From: Clostridioides sp. ES-S-0054-01
GTDB lineage: Bacteria; Bacillota; Clostridia; Peptostreptococcales; Peptostreptococcaceae
Direction of reading: 5' to 3'
Length of the DNA: 64,000 nucleotides
NCBI GenBank assembly: GCA_021561035.1
Contig: CP067346.1
Location: forward strand, 2,821,001-2,885,000
Positions 25,046 through 34,508 of the stretch are shown here, piece by piece. Position 1 is the first letter of the stretch; each line of letters starts with the position of its first letter. A model generated the notes under the pieces. That model had not been told where the DNA came from and made no database searches. It saw only the letters and a program-made list of their open reading frames with translations. The translations under genes were made by a program, and so were the position numbers.

Positions 25046-27496
25046 CTAATAACTGCTATTGTATTGTTTTTCTAAATTTTTTAGATTATTGAGTATTAAA
25101 CTCTCATTTAAGTCTAATTTTTTCTGTGGTTTTGGCAATATTCTTATGAGTACAGAATTTTTTTCATAATTTAAATTAAAATCAAGTAACTTTAATTCTC
25201 TAAATACATTCAATATCGTAAAAAACTTTAATGGAATTACATTAAAAGTTCCCCTTATATTTACCATATCCAAATCAATTTCTTTTTTTATGAGTGCTTG
25301 TTTATAAATTGTTATAAATTCATCTCTTGATGGAACTATATTACTAACTACATTCTTTAAATATAATAGGTCTGTTTTATTATAATATTTTATAATTTCA
25401 CTTTCTTCTCTTTTATTCTCATATATATACGAATATTCGCCTTTATTGTATAAATAATCATAAAGAATAATATTATTATATCTTTTTAAGTCTATTTTAT
25501 CAATATTAGGAGAAAATATAAGTTCTAATTTATCAGTGTTTTTGCTAATATCTTCAATAATATTGTAATTTATGTTAAAATCCAAATCTATAAGTGATAT
25601 ATCTGATACCGCTCTATAAAATCCATTTATAGAATTAGATATTATTAATGTATCTTTTGCAAAATAATCAAATATATTTATATCTGTATTTCCATCAAAT
25701 AATTCAAAGTCAGATACAGATATATTATACAAGTTTTGTGTATCTTTTGGTATTATTTTTGACATTAATTTTAGTGAAAGTTTGTCATTACTTGCATTTT
25801 TAGGTCGAGCTAATCTTATATCTTTAAGTAAAAATTGTACTTTCCTATTTCCCATATAGTTATTTTCATCTAATTGGAACAATACATCTACTTTGTCTCC
25901 TACTTCATACAATGATTTTAAATGACCCATATTGAATCCTATACATTCATAGCTTTTTTCTTTTTCTATACTTAATTTCAGATGCTGTTGATTTTTACCT
26001 ATAATTCTTAAATCTTTTAAAATATAATTCCTAACTATAAATCTAGGATTTGGATTATTTAATCCAAAAGGTTCTAACTTATGTAATTCTTCTACAAGAT
26101 TTAAATTTATCACCTTTTCTTGTAATTCAAATTCAACATTTATATTCTCTATCATATCATCTTCAGTCAAATTATAATCTGCAAACTTATTTATTTCATC
26201 AGCCAAAATTTCAACATTGTTTGAGTTTAAAGATAGCCCTGCTGCTTGTTCATGACCACCAAATTTGTTCATTAAGTCTTTGCACTTTACAAGAGCTTCA
26301 AATATATTAAATCCTTTTATTGACCTTGCTGAACCAGTAGCTTCTCCATGTTCTATCCCTAAAAGAATCGTCGGTTTATAGTATTTTTCGGTTAGCTTTG
26401 ATGCTACAATTCCTATTATTCCATGTTGCCAACCTTCTTTGGCTAAAACCAAAACTTTATCATCATTATATCTACTATTAGACTTTAAGATTTCTTCAGC
26501 TTCATGATACATCTTAGCTTCTATCATCTGTCTTTCATTATTCTTTTCTTCTAATATATTAGCTATTTCTACCGCCTCTTCTTGCGATTGAGTAGTAAAC
26601 AACTCTACTCCTAAGTAAGAATATCCCAATCGACCTGAAGCATTTATTCTAGGACCTATTGCAAAACCTATATGAGAAGAACCTATTTTATCACTTTCTA
26701 CACCACAAACTTTTATAAGTTCTCTTAATCCAATATTTTTGCCTTCTTTCATTGATTTTAAACCATTTTTTACAATTATTCTATTTTCATCTATAAGTGG
26801 AACAATATCACAAATAGTTGCCAAGGTTACTATTTCTAAATAATCATACATACTAGTTTTAAATTCTTCTTTTGGAGTCAACGCTTGAATCATTTTAAAT
26901 GCTACACCACATCCACATAGTGAATCAAATGGATAGTTACAATCTTCTTGTTTTGGATTTATTACTGCAAAAGCTGATGGAATTTCATTCTGACATTCAT
27001 GATGGTCTGTGATTATAACATCTATGCCTAAATCATTCGCTATATTGACCTCAGATACTGATGTAATTCCACAGTCAACACTTATAATCAAGTCACATCC
27101 CCTAGAGCTTATAAGCTTAATAGCTTCCTCATTTATACCATACCCTTCTTCTAATCTATTAGGAATATAGTAATCAACATGATAACCTATACTCTTAAAA
27201 TATATACACAAAATAGAAGTAGATGACACACCATCAACATCATAATCTCCATAAATCCAAATTTTTTCGTTCTTCTCAATAGCTGACTTTATTCTATCAA
27301 CAGCTTTTTGCATATCTTTCATCAAAAAAGGGTCTCTTAAATACTCTAATGATGGATTCATAAATATTTCTGAATCTTTTTCAGTGCATATACCTCTATT
27401 TTTTAAAATTTGGCAGATTTCCGGGGAAATATTAAGTTTTTTGCTAAATTCACTTTCCTCTATCTCCCCTTTATATTTCAATATCCATTTTTTCAA
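25046..27496 (-). CDS. recJ: single-stranded-DNA-specific exonuclease RecJ
   Basis: This 816-aa 5'-3' ssDNA exonuclease of the DHH family acts in recombination and mismatch repair. It has DHH motif I (WIYGDYDVDGVSS, ~80), motif III-type DHHE (TDHHECQNE, ~160), the DHHA1 domain with GGHEQAAG (~415) and an OB fold (~450-560). The C-terminal ~240 residues form the extra domain usual in Firmicutes RecJ, here lysine/asparagine/isoleucine-rich and poorly conserved. It is 12 bases downstream of the UbiB-like gene. Confidence 0.95.
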   Translation of the reverse strand: MKKWILKYKGEIEESEFSKKLNISPEICQILKNRGICTEKDSEIFMNPSLEYLRDPFLMKDMQKAVDRIKSAIEKNEKIWIYGDYDVDGVSSTSILCIYFKSIGYHVDYYIPNRLEEGYGINEEAIKLISSRGCDLIISVDCGITSVSEVNIANDLGIDVIITDHHECQNEIPSAFAVINPKQEDCNYPFDSLCGCGVAFKMIQALTPKEEFKTSMYDYLEIVTLATICDIVPLIDENRIIVKNGLKSMKEGKNIGLRELIKVCGVESDKIGSSHIGFAIGPRINASGRLGYSYLGVELFTTQSQEEAVEIANILEEKNNERQMIEAKMYHEAEEILKSNSRYNDDKVLVLAKEGWQHGIIGIVASKLTEKYYKPTILLGIEHGEATGSARSIKGFNIFEALVKCKDLMNKFGGHEQAAGLSLNSNNVEILADEINKFADYNLTEDDMIENINVEFELQEKVINLNLVEELHKLEPFGLNNPNPRFIVRNYILKDLRIIGKNQQHLKLSIEKEKSYECIGFNMGHLKSLYEVGDKVDVLFQLDENNYMGNRKVQFLLKDIRLARPKNASNDKLSLKLMSKIIPKDTQNLYNISVSDFELFDGNTDINIFDYFAKDTLIISNSINGFYRAVSDISLIDLDFNINYNIIEDISKNTDKLELIFSPNIDKIDLKRYNNIILYDYLYNKGEYSYIYENKREESEIIKYYNKTDLLYLKNVVSNIVPSRDEFITIYKQALIKKEIDLDMVNIRGTFNVIPLKFFTILNVFRELKLLDFNLNYEKNSVLIRILPKPQKKLDLNESLILNNLKNLEKQYNSSY

Positions 27497-27508
27497 ATTT
27501 AATTCCCC

Positions 27509-29173
27509 CTAATCTTTTTTGTATTTTGACCTAACACTCCTTATAACTAAGCAAAGCCCTATTATAAAAGAAATAAAGAAACCTGCTATAGCAGTAAACT
27601 TTATCCATATATTATTTTCTATATTTGGAGATGCAATTATAAGAGAAGAACCTACTATAATCGATGCCAACACCAAACTCAGAGATATTTGAGATGTTAA
27701 CTCTAGTATACAATTTTCTAATCTTGTCATTTTAACATCTTCAATTTGCATTTTTATGTTATTTCTTTCTATATTTTTTAAAATTGCTTTTAATTGCTTT
27801 GGAATAGTTTTTACATCTAGTAATATTTCTTCTACATTTTGTCTTGAATTTAAAACAACATTTTTAGGATTAAATTTACTCTTATAATGATGTTTCATAA
27901 ACTCTTTTCCCATAGAACTAAAAGAAAAATCTGTGTTTAAAGTTCTACTTGTCCCTTCTAATGTTATGACCGTCTTGGCAAGAGTTACAAGTTGTACAGG
28001 CATGACTATTTTGTACTGTCTAAAAAATCTAAATAGTTCATTTAATATATCTGTTACATTTATTTTTTCTATAGAAATATCATAGTAGTAATGTATTAGA
28101 TAAAGTAAATCCTGTCTAAGCCCTTTAACATCAGCCTCTCCATTTAATGCATCCATTTCTATCAATAGATATATTATTTTGTCAACATTCTTTTCTACAC
28201 CTGCTAATGCAATTTCATTTAATTGATTTAAAGTTTTATTATCAATAATTCCAATCATTCCGAAATCTATATATGCTATCTTATTTTTAGCAACTACGAA
28301 TATATTACCTGGATGTGGGTCTGCATGAAAAAAGCCATGAGATAATACCTGTGTAAAAAAAGACCTAACTCCTATTTCAACAATAGTTTTTGTGTTATAA
28401 CCTAGCCTCTTTATTTTTTCTACATCACTTAACTTTGTACCATTAACTTTCTCCATTACTAAAATTTTCTTAGTATTATATTCTGAGTAAATTTTAGGTA
28501 TATATACTTCATCACTATTTTTAAATATCCTAGAAAATTTAGTTGCATTTATAGCTTCAAATGTGTAATCAAGTTCCCTCATTAATTGAGTTTGAAATTC
28601 TTCAATCATTTGTACTAAATCTAAATTAAAATCTTTTTTTAAATCCTTTAAAGTATTTGCAATTGTTCTAAGAATTTCTAAATCAGATTTTATTATTTTC
28701 TCTATATTGGGTCTTTGAATTTTTACAATTACTTCTTCTCCAGTTCTAAGTACACCCTCATAAACTTGACCAATTGAAGCTGCTGCTATTGGTTCTTCTT
28801 TAAATTCTAAAAATATTTCTTCTATACTTGAACCCACTTCTTCTTCAAATATCTCAATAGCTATATTTGAGTCAAATTTTTCTACATCATCTCTAAGTTT
28901 TGATATCTCATCAATTATATCTTGGTCTAATAAATCTTTTCTTGTACTTAATATCTGTCCTATTTTTATATATGTAGGCCCTAGTTCTTCTAAAACTCTT
29001 TTCATTCTCTCACCAGTTGTCATATTTTTTATTTCTTCTGGTGGGTCAAATGGTGGTATTTTATAGGCAATTCCTTCTATATTTAGTCTTTCTACAATAA
29101 AACTAAAACCATACTTTATTAAAACATATCCGATTTCTCTATATCGCTTTAAATTTCTATAACTTATTCTCAA
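27509..29173 (-). CDS. UbiB/ABC1/COQ8-family atypical kinase
   Basis: This 554-aa protein has the family KxGQ motif (GPTYIKIGQILSTR, ~70), the alanine-rich loop AAASIGQVYEG, HADPHPGN (~288) and DFGM (~310), followed by two C-terminal transmembrane helices (~500-550). UbiB proteins are ATPases/kinases that support ubiquinone synthesis in aerobes. C. difficile makes no ubiquinone, so the role is open, perhaps lipid or membrane homeostasis. It heads the ubiB-recJ-apt run. Confidence 0.88.
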   Translation of the reverse strand: MRISYRNLKRYREIGYVLIKYGFSFIVERLNIEGIAYKIPPFDPPEEIKNMTTGERMKRVLEELGPTYIKIGQILSTRKDLLDQDIIDEISKLRDDVEKFDSNIAIEIFEEEVGSSIEEIFLEFKEEPIAAASIGQVYEGVLRTGEEVIVKIQRPNIEKIIKSDLEILRTIANTLKDLKKDFNLDLVQMIEEFQTQLMRELDYTFEAINATKFSRIFKNSDEVYIPKIYSEYNTKKILVMEKVNGTKLSDVEKIKRLGYNTKTIVEIGVRSFFTQVLSHGFFHADPHPGNIFVVAKNKIAYIDFGMIGIIDNKTLNQLNEIALAGVEKNVDKIIYLLIEMDALNGEADVKGLRQDLLYLIHYYYDISIEKINVTDILNELFRFFRQYKIVMPVQLVTLAKTVITLEGTSRTLNTDFSFSSMGKEFMKHHYKSKFNPKNVVLNSRQNVEEILLDVKTIPKQLKAILKNIERNNIKMQIEDVKMTRLENCILELTSQISLSLVLASIIVGSSLIIASPNIENNIWIKFTAIAGFFISFIIGLCLVIRSVRSKYKKD

Positions 29174-29417
29174 ATCTTTTCACTCCTAAGATAGGTATAC
29201 CCAAAAACTTACACCTTAATTTATCATATATGACATCATTTCACCAATTGATATTCTAATATCTTATATCCTCTTTAATATTTAATTTTATCACATATAC
29301 TAGCAATTTTATTAAAATTATTTAACTCAGTTGATTTTTATTTTTGACATTTTATATCTAGCTTAATCAAATACTCTTTAAAAAGTAAAATATCAACAAA
29401 ATCTAATAAAATAAATT

Positions 29418-29463
29418 AGTGGTTGTCTCAAAACAGATTTAAATATGTTTTGAAACAACCACT
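29418..29463. terminator. 17-bp hairpin, gamma-carbonic anhydrase terminator
   Basis: AGTGGTTGTCTCAAAAC and GTTTTGAAACAACCACT pair over 17 bases with one mismatch. The GTCTCAAAA core is shared with the ends of the 975-1092 and 35225-35343 repeats. Confidence 0.75.
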
Positions 29464-29470
29464 CTTTAAT

Positions 29471-29968
29471 TTAATATTTTTGATTTTGTGCTGCTTCTAT
29501 ATACCATTTATAGGATTCATCAATATATCTTTTATCTTCTTCTGTAAGTTCTCTAACAACTTTTCCAGGAGAACCCATTATCAAAACGCCTGGTGGAAAC
29601 TTCTTATTAGAAGTAATCAATGTACCTGCTCCTATCAGAGTATATTCTCCTATTTCAGAATTATCCAATATTATTGAACCCATACCAATTAACACATTAT
29701 CGCTAATTTTACAACCATGAACTATTGACCTATGTCCAACTGTTACATTATTACCAATTATAGTTTCTATATCTCCATGCACTATAGAACAATCTTGTAT
29801 ATTAGTATTTTCTCCAATAATTATTGGACCTTCATCACCTCTAACTACTGCATTATACCATACACTTGAATCTTTGCCTATTTTAACATTTCCAATTATA
29901 TCTGCTGATTTTGCTACAAATACACTTTCATCAATTAAAGGCTTATCTTCTAAATACTCTCTAATCAT
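29471..29968 (-). CDS. gamma-class carbonic anhydrase-like protein
   Basis: This 165-aa left-handed beta-helix protein has repeated hexapeptides (IGNVKIG, IGENTNI, IGNNVTVG) and the metal-site histidines in VHGDIETIIGNNVTVGHRSIVHGC. It belongs to the YrdA/PaaY/CaiE-like group, zinc or iron trimers; not all members hydrate CO2. It follows the SCIFF maturase by 26 bases in one operon. Substrate is unknown. Confidence 0.88.
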   Translation of the reverse strand: MIREYLEDKPLIDESVFVAKSADIIGNVKIGKDSSVWYNAVVRGDEGPIIIGENTNIQDCSIVHGDIETIIGNNVTVGHRSIVHGCKISDNVLIGMGSIILDNSEIGEYTLIGAGTLITSNKKFPPGVLIMGSPGKVVRELTEEDKRYIDESYKWYIEAAQNQKY

Positions 29969-29994
29969 ATAAACAACTCCTTTAAAATATAAAT

Positions 29995-31374
29995 TTAGTT
30001 GGTTGCTCCTTCTAACATCAACTTAGCTTGTATCATTATAGAACACTCTGTACGTTTTCTTTGCATTTCACAGCCTAATTCATATGGTTTTGATATGTCA
30101 TTATTAAAGTTTATCGCATTTGCATGACATCCACCTGAACAGTAAAACTTATTCCAACATTGTTTACATTCTTCTTTAGTATATACATGAGCTTCTCTAA
30201 ACATATTTTTTAAGTTTTCTGGAAGTACAATTTTTTCATCAAATATATTTGCCATTTTAAATTCTTCATTTCCAACAAATTGATGGCATGGATATATATC
30301 TCCATTTGGTGTTACAGAAAGATACTCATTTCCAGCCCCACATCCAGTTATTCTTTTTATTACACATGGACCTTGATTTAAATCTATCATAAAATGGAAA
30401 AACTTAAATCCATCTCCTTGTAATTGTCTATCTGCATACTCTACAGCAAATTTTTCGTACTCTTCAAATATCTTAGGTAAATCTTCTTCTCTAAGTGCAT
30501 ATGGATTACTTTCATCTCCAACGACTGGCTCTACAGATGTTAATTTAAATCCTAAATCTGCAAAATGCATAACATCTTTAGAAAAATCTAAATTATCTCT
30601 TGTAAAAGTACCTCTTATATAGTAATACTTGTCTTTTGCTCTTTTTTCTACAAGTTTCTTAAATCGTGGTAATGTAATATCATAACTTCCTCTATCATTT
30701 AAAGTTGGTCTCATATTATCATTAACTTCTTTTCTTCCATCTAAACTTAAAACTACATTGTGCATATTTTCATTTATATAATCTATAATCTCATCATTTA
30801 ACAGTACACCATTTGTAGTTATTGTAAATCTTATATTTTTATTATAATCTTTTTCAATACTTCTTCCATAATCAACCAATTGTTTTACAACTTCAAAATT
30901 CATCAAAGGTTCTCCCCCAAAGAAATCTATCTCTAGGTTCTTTCTACTTCCTGAATTAGCAATCAAATAGTCAATTGCTGCCTTACCTACTTCAAAACTC
31001 ATAAGTTCTTTTTCTCCTCCAAAATCACCTTGAGCTGCAAAACAGTATTTACATTTTAAATTACAATCATGGGCTACATTTAAACATAAGGCTTTTACTA
31101 CAGGCTCTCTATGTACAAAACTTGGATGATATTGATATGTATCTTCTGTATATAAAAGACCTTCTTTTTCCAAATTTGATATTTCTTCATATGCTTCATT
31201 TATTTTTTCTTCTTGATACTTTGATTTTAACATCTCTAATATTTCTTCTTTACTTTTTTCTTTATAAAAATCTAATAAGTCGTATGCAACATCATCTAAC
31301 ACATGAACAGCTCCACCATTCACATCTAAAACGATATTATATCCATTCATAGAAAATTTATGTATCATACTCAT
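29995..31374 (-). CDS. scfB: SCIFF-system radical SAM/SPASM maturase
   Basis: This 459-aa enzyme has an N-terminal PqqD-like RRE (~5-75), the radical SAM cluster CNLKCKYC (Cys104, 108, 111) and a C-terminal SPASM region with CGAGNEYLS, CHQF and CKQCWNKFYCSGGC. This arrangement is that of the clostridial SCIFF maturase, which forms thioether bonds in a six-cysteine peptide. The precursor gene normally sits directly upstream; none is seen in 31375-31696. A GGAGGTAG ribosome site precedes ATG. It shares an operon with gamma-carbonic anhydrase. Confidence 0.88.
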   Translation of the reverse strand: MSMIHKFSMNGYNIVLDVNGGAVHVLDDVAYDLLDFYKEKSKEEILEMLKSKYQEEKINEAYEEISNLEKEGLLYTEDTYQYHPSFVHREPVVKALCLNVAHDCNLKCKYCFAAQGDFGGEKELMSFEVGKAAIDYLIANSGSRKNLEIDFFGGEPLMNFEVVKQLVDYGRSIEKDYNKNIRFTITTNGVLLNDEIIDYINENMHNVVLSLDGRKEVNDNMRPTLNDRGSYDITLPRFKKLVEKRAKDKYYYIRGTFTRDNLDFSKDVMHFADLGFKLTSVEPVVGDESNPYALREEDLPKIFEEYEKFAVEYADRQLQGDGFKFFHFMIDLNQGPCVIKRITGCGAGNEYLSVTPNGDIYPCHQFVGNEEFKMANIFDEKIVLPENLKNMFREAHVYTKEECKQCWNKFYCSGGCHANAINFNNDISKPYELGCEMQRKRTECSIMIQAKLMLEGATN

Positions 31375-31477
31375 ACTCTACCTCCTAAATTACTATCTAT
31401 GCTAAAGTTTTTTATTGTTTTAATTAAACTTTACCCTTCATTATATCACAAGTTTACCTAAAATACATAAAATACAA

Positions 31478-31504
31478 AAATGACTTACTCCCCGTAAGTC
31501 ATTT
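31478..31504 (-). terminator. agrBD terminator
   Basis: AAATGACTTAC and GTAAGTCATTT pair perfectly over 11 bases around CGGGGA-like loop sequence, followed on the minus strand by TTTTTGTATTTT. A strong intrinsic terminator. Confidence 0.85.
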
Positions 31505-31628
31505 CATTGAATACACTATATCCCCCTAAATTGGCGCACTAATATATTATCAAATAAGTATTAGGCTCCTATAAAATAAATAAAATAAATTTTGTACCCG
31601 ATTTTATATGATTTTAACCTTATCAAAA

Positions 31629-31673
31629 TATAATAATTTCTTTTTTATAATAATTTCTTTTTTATAATAATTT
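31629..31673. repeat. tandem TAATAATTTCTTTTTTA repeat
   Basis: A 17-base unit of this type occurs twice in full, with a third partial copy, in the transcribed 3' region of agrD. Function unknown. Confidence 0.6.
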
Positions 31674-31696
31674 TGTATAAATAAGTGCTTTTGTTT

Positions 31697-31843
31697 AATT
31701 TATCTTCTTTAAATTACTGATTTCTTTAGGTACCTTAGGCTGATGTATAATCCATGGGCAAGTACTATTAGCTGTCAAGATAGCAGTACTAAGTGCCAAT
31801 GAACTAGCAAACTTCATAAATTTTACAATAAATTTCTCCATAA
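31697..31843 (-). CDS. agrD: AgrD autoinducer peptide precursor
   Basis: A 48-residue peptide, read from the minus strand directly after agrB. It begins MEKFIVKFMKFASSLALST (amphipathic membrane-binding leader), carries the core NSTCPWII around Cys28, and ends in the charged recognition tail (QPKVPKEISNLKKIN). AgrB cleaves the precursor and cyclises Cys with the C-terminal carboxylate to a five-residue thiolactone. The peptide matches the agr1 signal of C. difficile, which affects toxin synthesis. It is one base after the agrB stop, so translation is coupled. No agrC/agrA follow. Confidence 0.95.
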
Positions 31844-31844
31844 C

Positions 31845-32450
31845 TTAATTCTCCCTCATACATATTCTACTTATATTTTTAGCTTTTAGCTTACCTAATA
31901 CTAACATCATAAAAATCCAAAACATAGCAAATACGCTATATATGAAATAATCTACAAATATACTCAAAGAAAAACTTAAAATTGTCATTAATGACACTAC
32001 TGTAGATATAAGTATAGCAATTTTTTTGTAAACCAACTTCTCTCTATCACTTATAGGATTGTTCCTATGTTCTATTGGGCATAGAACACAAATTCCAACC
32101 CAACTAATACTAGCAATAACCATAATAATATTTTTAAATAAGTCTATATTTAGATTTTCTATAATTAATATTGTAGATAAAATTATAAAAACAAAAGTCA
32201 ATAGACATCTAAAATAATTGTCTGCATGATACCCTCCTGAAAATTGTCTTATTGGACAATAACACATTAAAAAAAACAATACATATGTAAATTTACCAAA
32301 TAAAAAACCTATAAACAATATGGTGGTTATATTAATTATGAAAGCTATCAATATTTCAAAGCCATAAGAATAGACTTTAGATTCATTATTATCTATCATC
32401 TTATTACAAATTAAAGTAGATGTCATTTTATCAGCATATCTCTTAAACAT
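31845..32450 (-). CDS. agrB: AgrB membrane endopeptidase
   Basis: This 201-aa polytopic membrane protein has four to six helices. The cysteine-protease pair is visible as His75 (QFSGGYHADN) and Cys82 (YFRCLL), the same seven-residue spacing as in staphylococcal AgrB. It processes AgrD (encoded 1 base downstream) into the thiolactone signal. A GGGAGG site precedes ATG. This agrBD locus lacks the AgrC/AgrA sensor pair, so response must be through another locus or an unknown receptor. Confidence 0.96.
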   Translation of the reverse strand: MFKRYADKMTSTLICNKMIDNNESKVYSYGFEILIAFIINITTILFIGFLFGKFTYVLFFLMCYCPIRQFSGGYHADNYFRCLLTFVFIILSTILIIENLNIDLFKNIIMVIASISWVGICVLCPIEHRNNPISDREKLVYKKIAILISTVVSLMTILSFSLSIFVDYFIYSVFAMFWIFMMLVLGKLKAKNISRICMREN

Positions 32451-32632
32451 TTTTACCTCCCAAAAAATTTTACATATATAGAGTACCTACTTTTTTGAGA
32501 AAATTCAATATATTTTACAAAACTAGTTGTTAAAATTGTAAAACTGGTCAAAAATAGACTTATATAATTTTCTATCTATTATTTATATAACAAAAAAATT
32601 ATAATAAAACAGTTTTATTAAGCTTTATATGC

Positions 32633-32674
32633 ATAAAGACACATAACTTATTACTATAAGCCATGTGTCTTTAT
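32633..32674 (-). terminator. 12-bp hairpin after the DUF4116 gene
   Basis: ATAAAGACACAT and ATGTGTCTTTAT are perfectly paired around 18 bases. It insulates agrB from upstream transcription. Confidence 0.8.
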
Positions 32675-32734
32675 TTATTACAAAATATCAATTTTCATTT
32701 ATTTACATATATTTTTCTATATATTTTTACCTTT

Positions 32735-34165
32735 TTAACTTTGTTTTTGTTTTACATACTGTAGTGCTTTCCTATTCTGTTTCACTGCTTCCAAGCAAAC
32801 TTTTTCTGTTTGATTATCAACAAATTCTAAAGCTCTATAATTTTGCTTTACCGCTTCTAAACATATTTTTTCTGTTTGGTTATTTACATATTTCAACATT
32901 CTATAATCTTGTTTTACTGCTTTTAAACAAACTTCTTCTGTTTGTTCTCTCACATATTTAAGAGCTTCATAACTTTGATTAACTGCTTCTAGGCAAACTT
33001 CTTCTGTTTGTTCTTTTACATATTGTAGAGCATTATAATTTTCTCTTACTGCCTCTAGGCATATTAATTCTGTCTGATTTTCTATATATTTAAGAATTTT
33101 TCCATTTTGCTTTACTGCTTCTACAAATATTCTTTCCGTTGGTGTCTTTACATAGCTTAAGATTTCTTTTATTTCAAGCTCTTCAAATGAACCTTTTATT
33201 GCTTCTATACATATATCTTCAGTCTGTTTTTTTACATATTGCAATACTTTTCCATTTTGTCTAACTGACTCCAAGCAAATTTCTTCTGTTTGCTCTTTTA
33301 CATACTGTAATGCTCTTCCATCATTTCTTACTGCTTCCAAGCAAATTTCTTCTGTTTGCTTATTTACATACTGTAGAGCCATATAACTTCTTTTTACTGC
33401 TTCTATACATATTTTTTCTGTCTGCTCATTTACATAATACAATGCAAAATCATTCTGTTTTACTGCTTCTATACATATTTCTTCTGTTTGCTCTTTTACA
33501 CAAGATAATGCACTATAGTTTTCCTTTACAGCTTCTAAACATATACTATTACTTTGTTCTTTGACATAAGCTAAAGATTTTCCGTCTTTTTTTACAGCTT
33601 CTAAACATATAGTTAGAGTTTGCTCTTTTATTCCTTTTAGTATCTCTGCAACATCATTTTTTGATGCCCTTTCTATAAATGCTATACATACATCTTCTGT
33701 CTGCTCTTCTACAAATTTAAAAACTTCCATAACATCGTAAGTTGATGCATTTTTTATAGCCTCAATTAATACATTTTCTGTCTTATTATTTATGTAATAC
33801 AAAGCTCTGTAGTTCTGTTTGACTGCTTCTATACAAATATTCTCATTTTGATTTGTTATATACTTAAGAGCTTTATACGTCTGTTTAACGGCTTCCATAC
33901 ATACTCTATAAGTCTTGTCCTTTACAAATTCAATTATAGTACCATCCTGCTTTACTGCTAGCAGACACATCTCTTCTGTTTGGTTTTCTATGTCTTTTAA
34001 CTCTCTGTAATCATATTTTACTCTGCTTAAATCATTTAAATGTACTTTGTTATCTTCCTTTAAATCTTCCTCATTATTTTCTATATCATACTCAAATTCT
34101 TCATCATCTAAATAGTCATTTTTTTCTGGTAAAAATATAGATTTAATTTTATTCTTTATATCCAT
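32735..34165 (-). CDS. DUF4116-type repeat protein
   Basis: This 476-aa protein has a ~45-residue acidic N-terminus and then about 17 repeats of ~24 residues. The unit is close to EQTEEICLEAVKQNYRALQYV, with Glu-Thr-Glu, Cys-Leu-Glu-Ala and Ala-Leu-x-Tyr at fixed places. This fits the DUF4116 repeats, thought to form helical solenoids. No signal peptide or catalytic motif is visible, so it is probably an intracellular binding scaffold. Repeats are unusually uniform, suggesting internal duplication. Function unknown. Confidence 0.8.
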   Translation of the reverse strand: MDIKNKIKSIFLPEKNDYLDDEEFEYDIENNEEDLKEDNKVHLNDLSRVKYDYRELKDIENQTEEMCLLAVKQDGTIIEFVKDKTYRVCMEAVKQTYKALKYITNQNENICIEAVKQNYRALYYINNKTENVLIEAIKNASTYDVMEVFKFVEEQTEDVCIAFIERASKNDVAEILKGIKEQTLTICLEAVKKDGKSLAYVKEQSNSICLEAVKENYSALSCVKEQTEEICIEAVKQNDFALYYVNEQTEKICIEAVKRSYMALQYVNKQTEEICLEAVRNDGRALQYVKEQTEEICLESVRQNGKVLQYVKKQTEDICIEAIKGSFEELEIKEILSYVKTPTERIFVEAVKQNGKILKYIENQTELICLEAVRENYNALQYVKEQTEEVCLEAVNQSYEALKYVREQTEEVCLKAVKQDYRMLKYVNNQTEKICLEAVKQNYRALEFVDNQTEKVCLEAVKQNRKALQYVKQKQS

Positions 34166-34508
34166 AAAATTATCCTCCTTTAATATGATTCTATCATTAA
34201 AGTAAATCGTTTTTAAGCACTTATTTAATTAATTTTATATTAAGTTTCTTTAAAAGTCTATTCATTGTCGATAGATTATATTTTATATTAATAATTTTAT
34301 CTTATATATGTGGGGTAATAAAGTTAATAGTGGACATTTCTCATCCCATTAGTATACACTATTTATATTTATCACTCATTTATAGTGATTTTTTTCAAAT
34401 TTTTTCTTATTTACTATATCATATTTATCCGATTTATGATATTATTTAAATATAATATAAGTTTTATAAAGTATATTAAATATATTATAAGATGGAGGTC
34501 GAGTAATT
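34166..34508. other. divergent intergenic region, repeat protein / unknown 221-aa protein
   Basis: This stretch of 343 bases is very AT-rich. It holds the leader of the DUF4116 gene, a short hairpin with T-run on the plus strand (34371-34395), and the GGAGG of the plus-strand gene at 34494. No RNA family was recognised. Confidence 0.5.

Larger units (their letters stand above)
31375..31696. other. agrD 3' region and scfB leader, without the SCIFF precursor
   Basis: This 322-base gap holds the scfB leader, the agr terminator (31478-31504), and about 190 bases of AT-rich agrBD 3' untranslated sequence with a tandem repeat (31629-31673). No cysteine-rich reading frame was found on either strand. 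Confidence 0.55.

Noticed and set aside
31375-31696. A hidden SCIFF precursor
   Set aside because: Both strands were read; no frame of 40-50 codons with six cysteines exists.
32735-34165. Regularly spaced repeated DNA that might suggest a CRISPR array
   Set aside because: The ~72-base periodicity stays in one frame over 1.4 kb and encodes degenerate 24-residue protein repeats. There are no identical short repeats with unique spacers and no cas genes.
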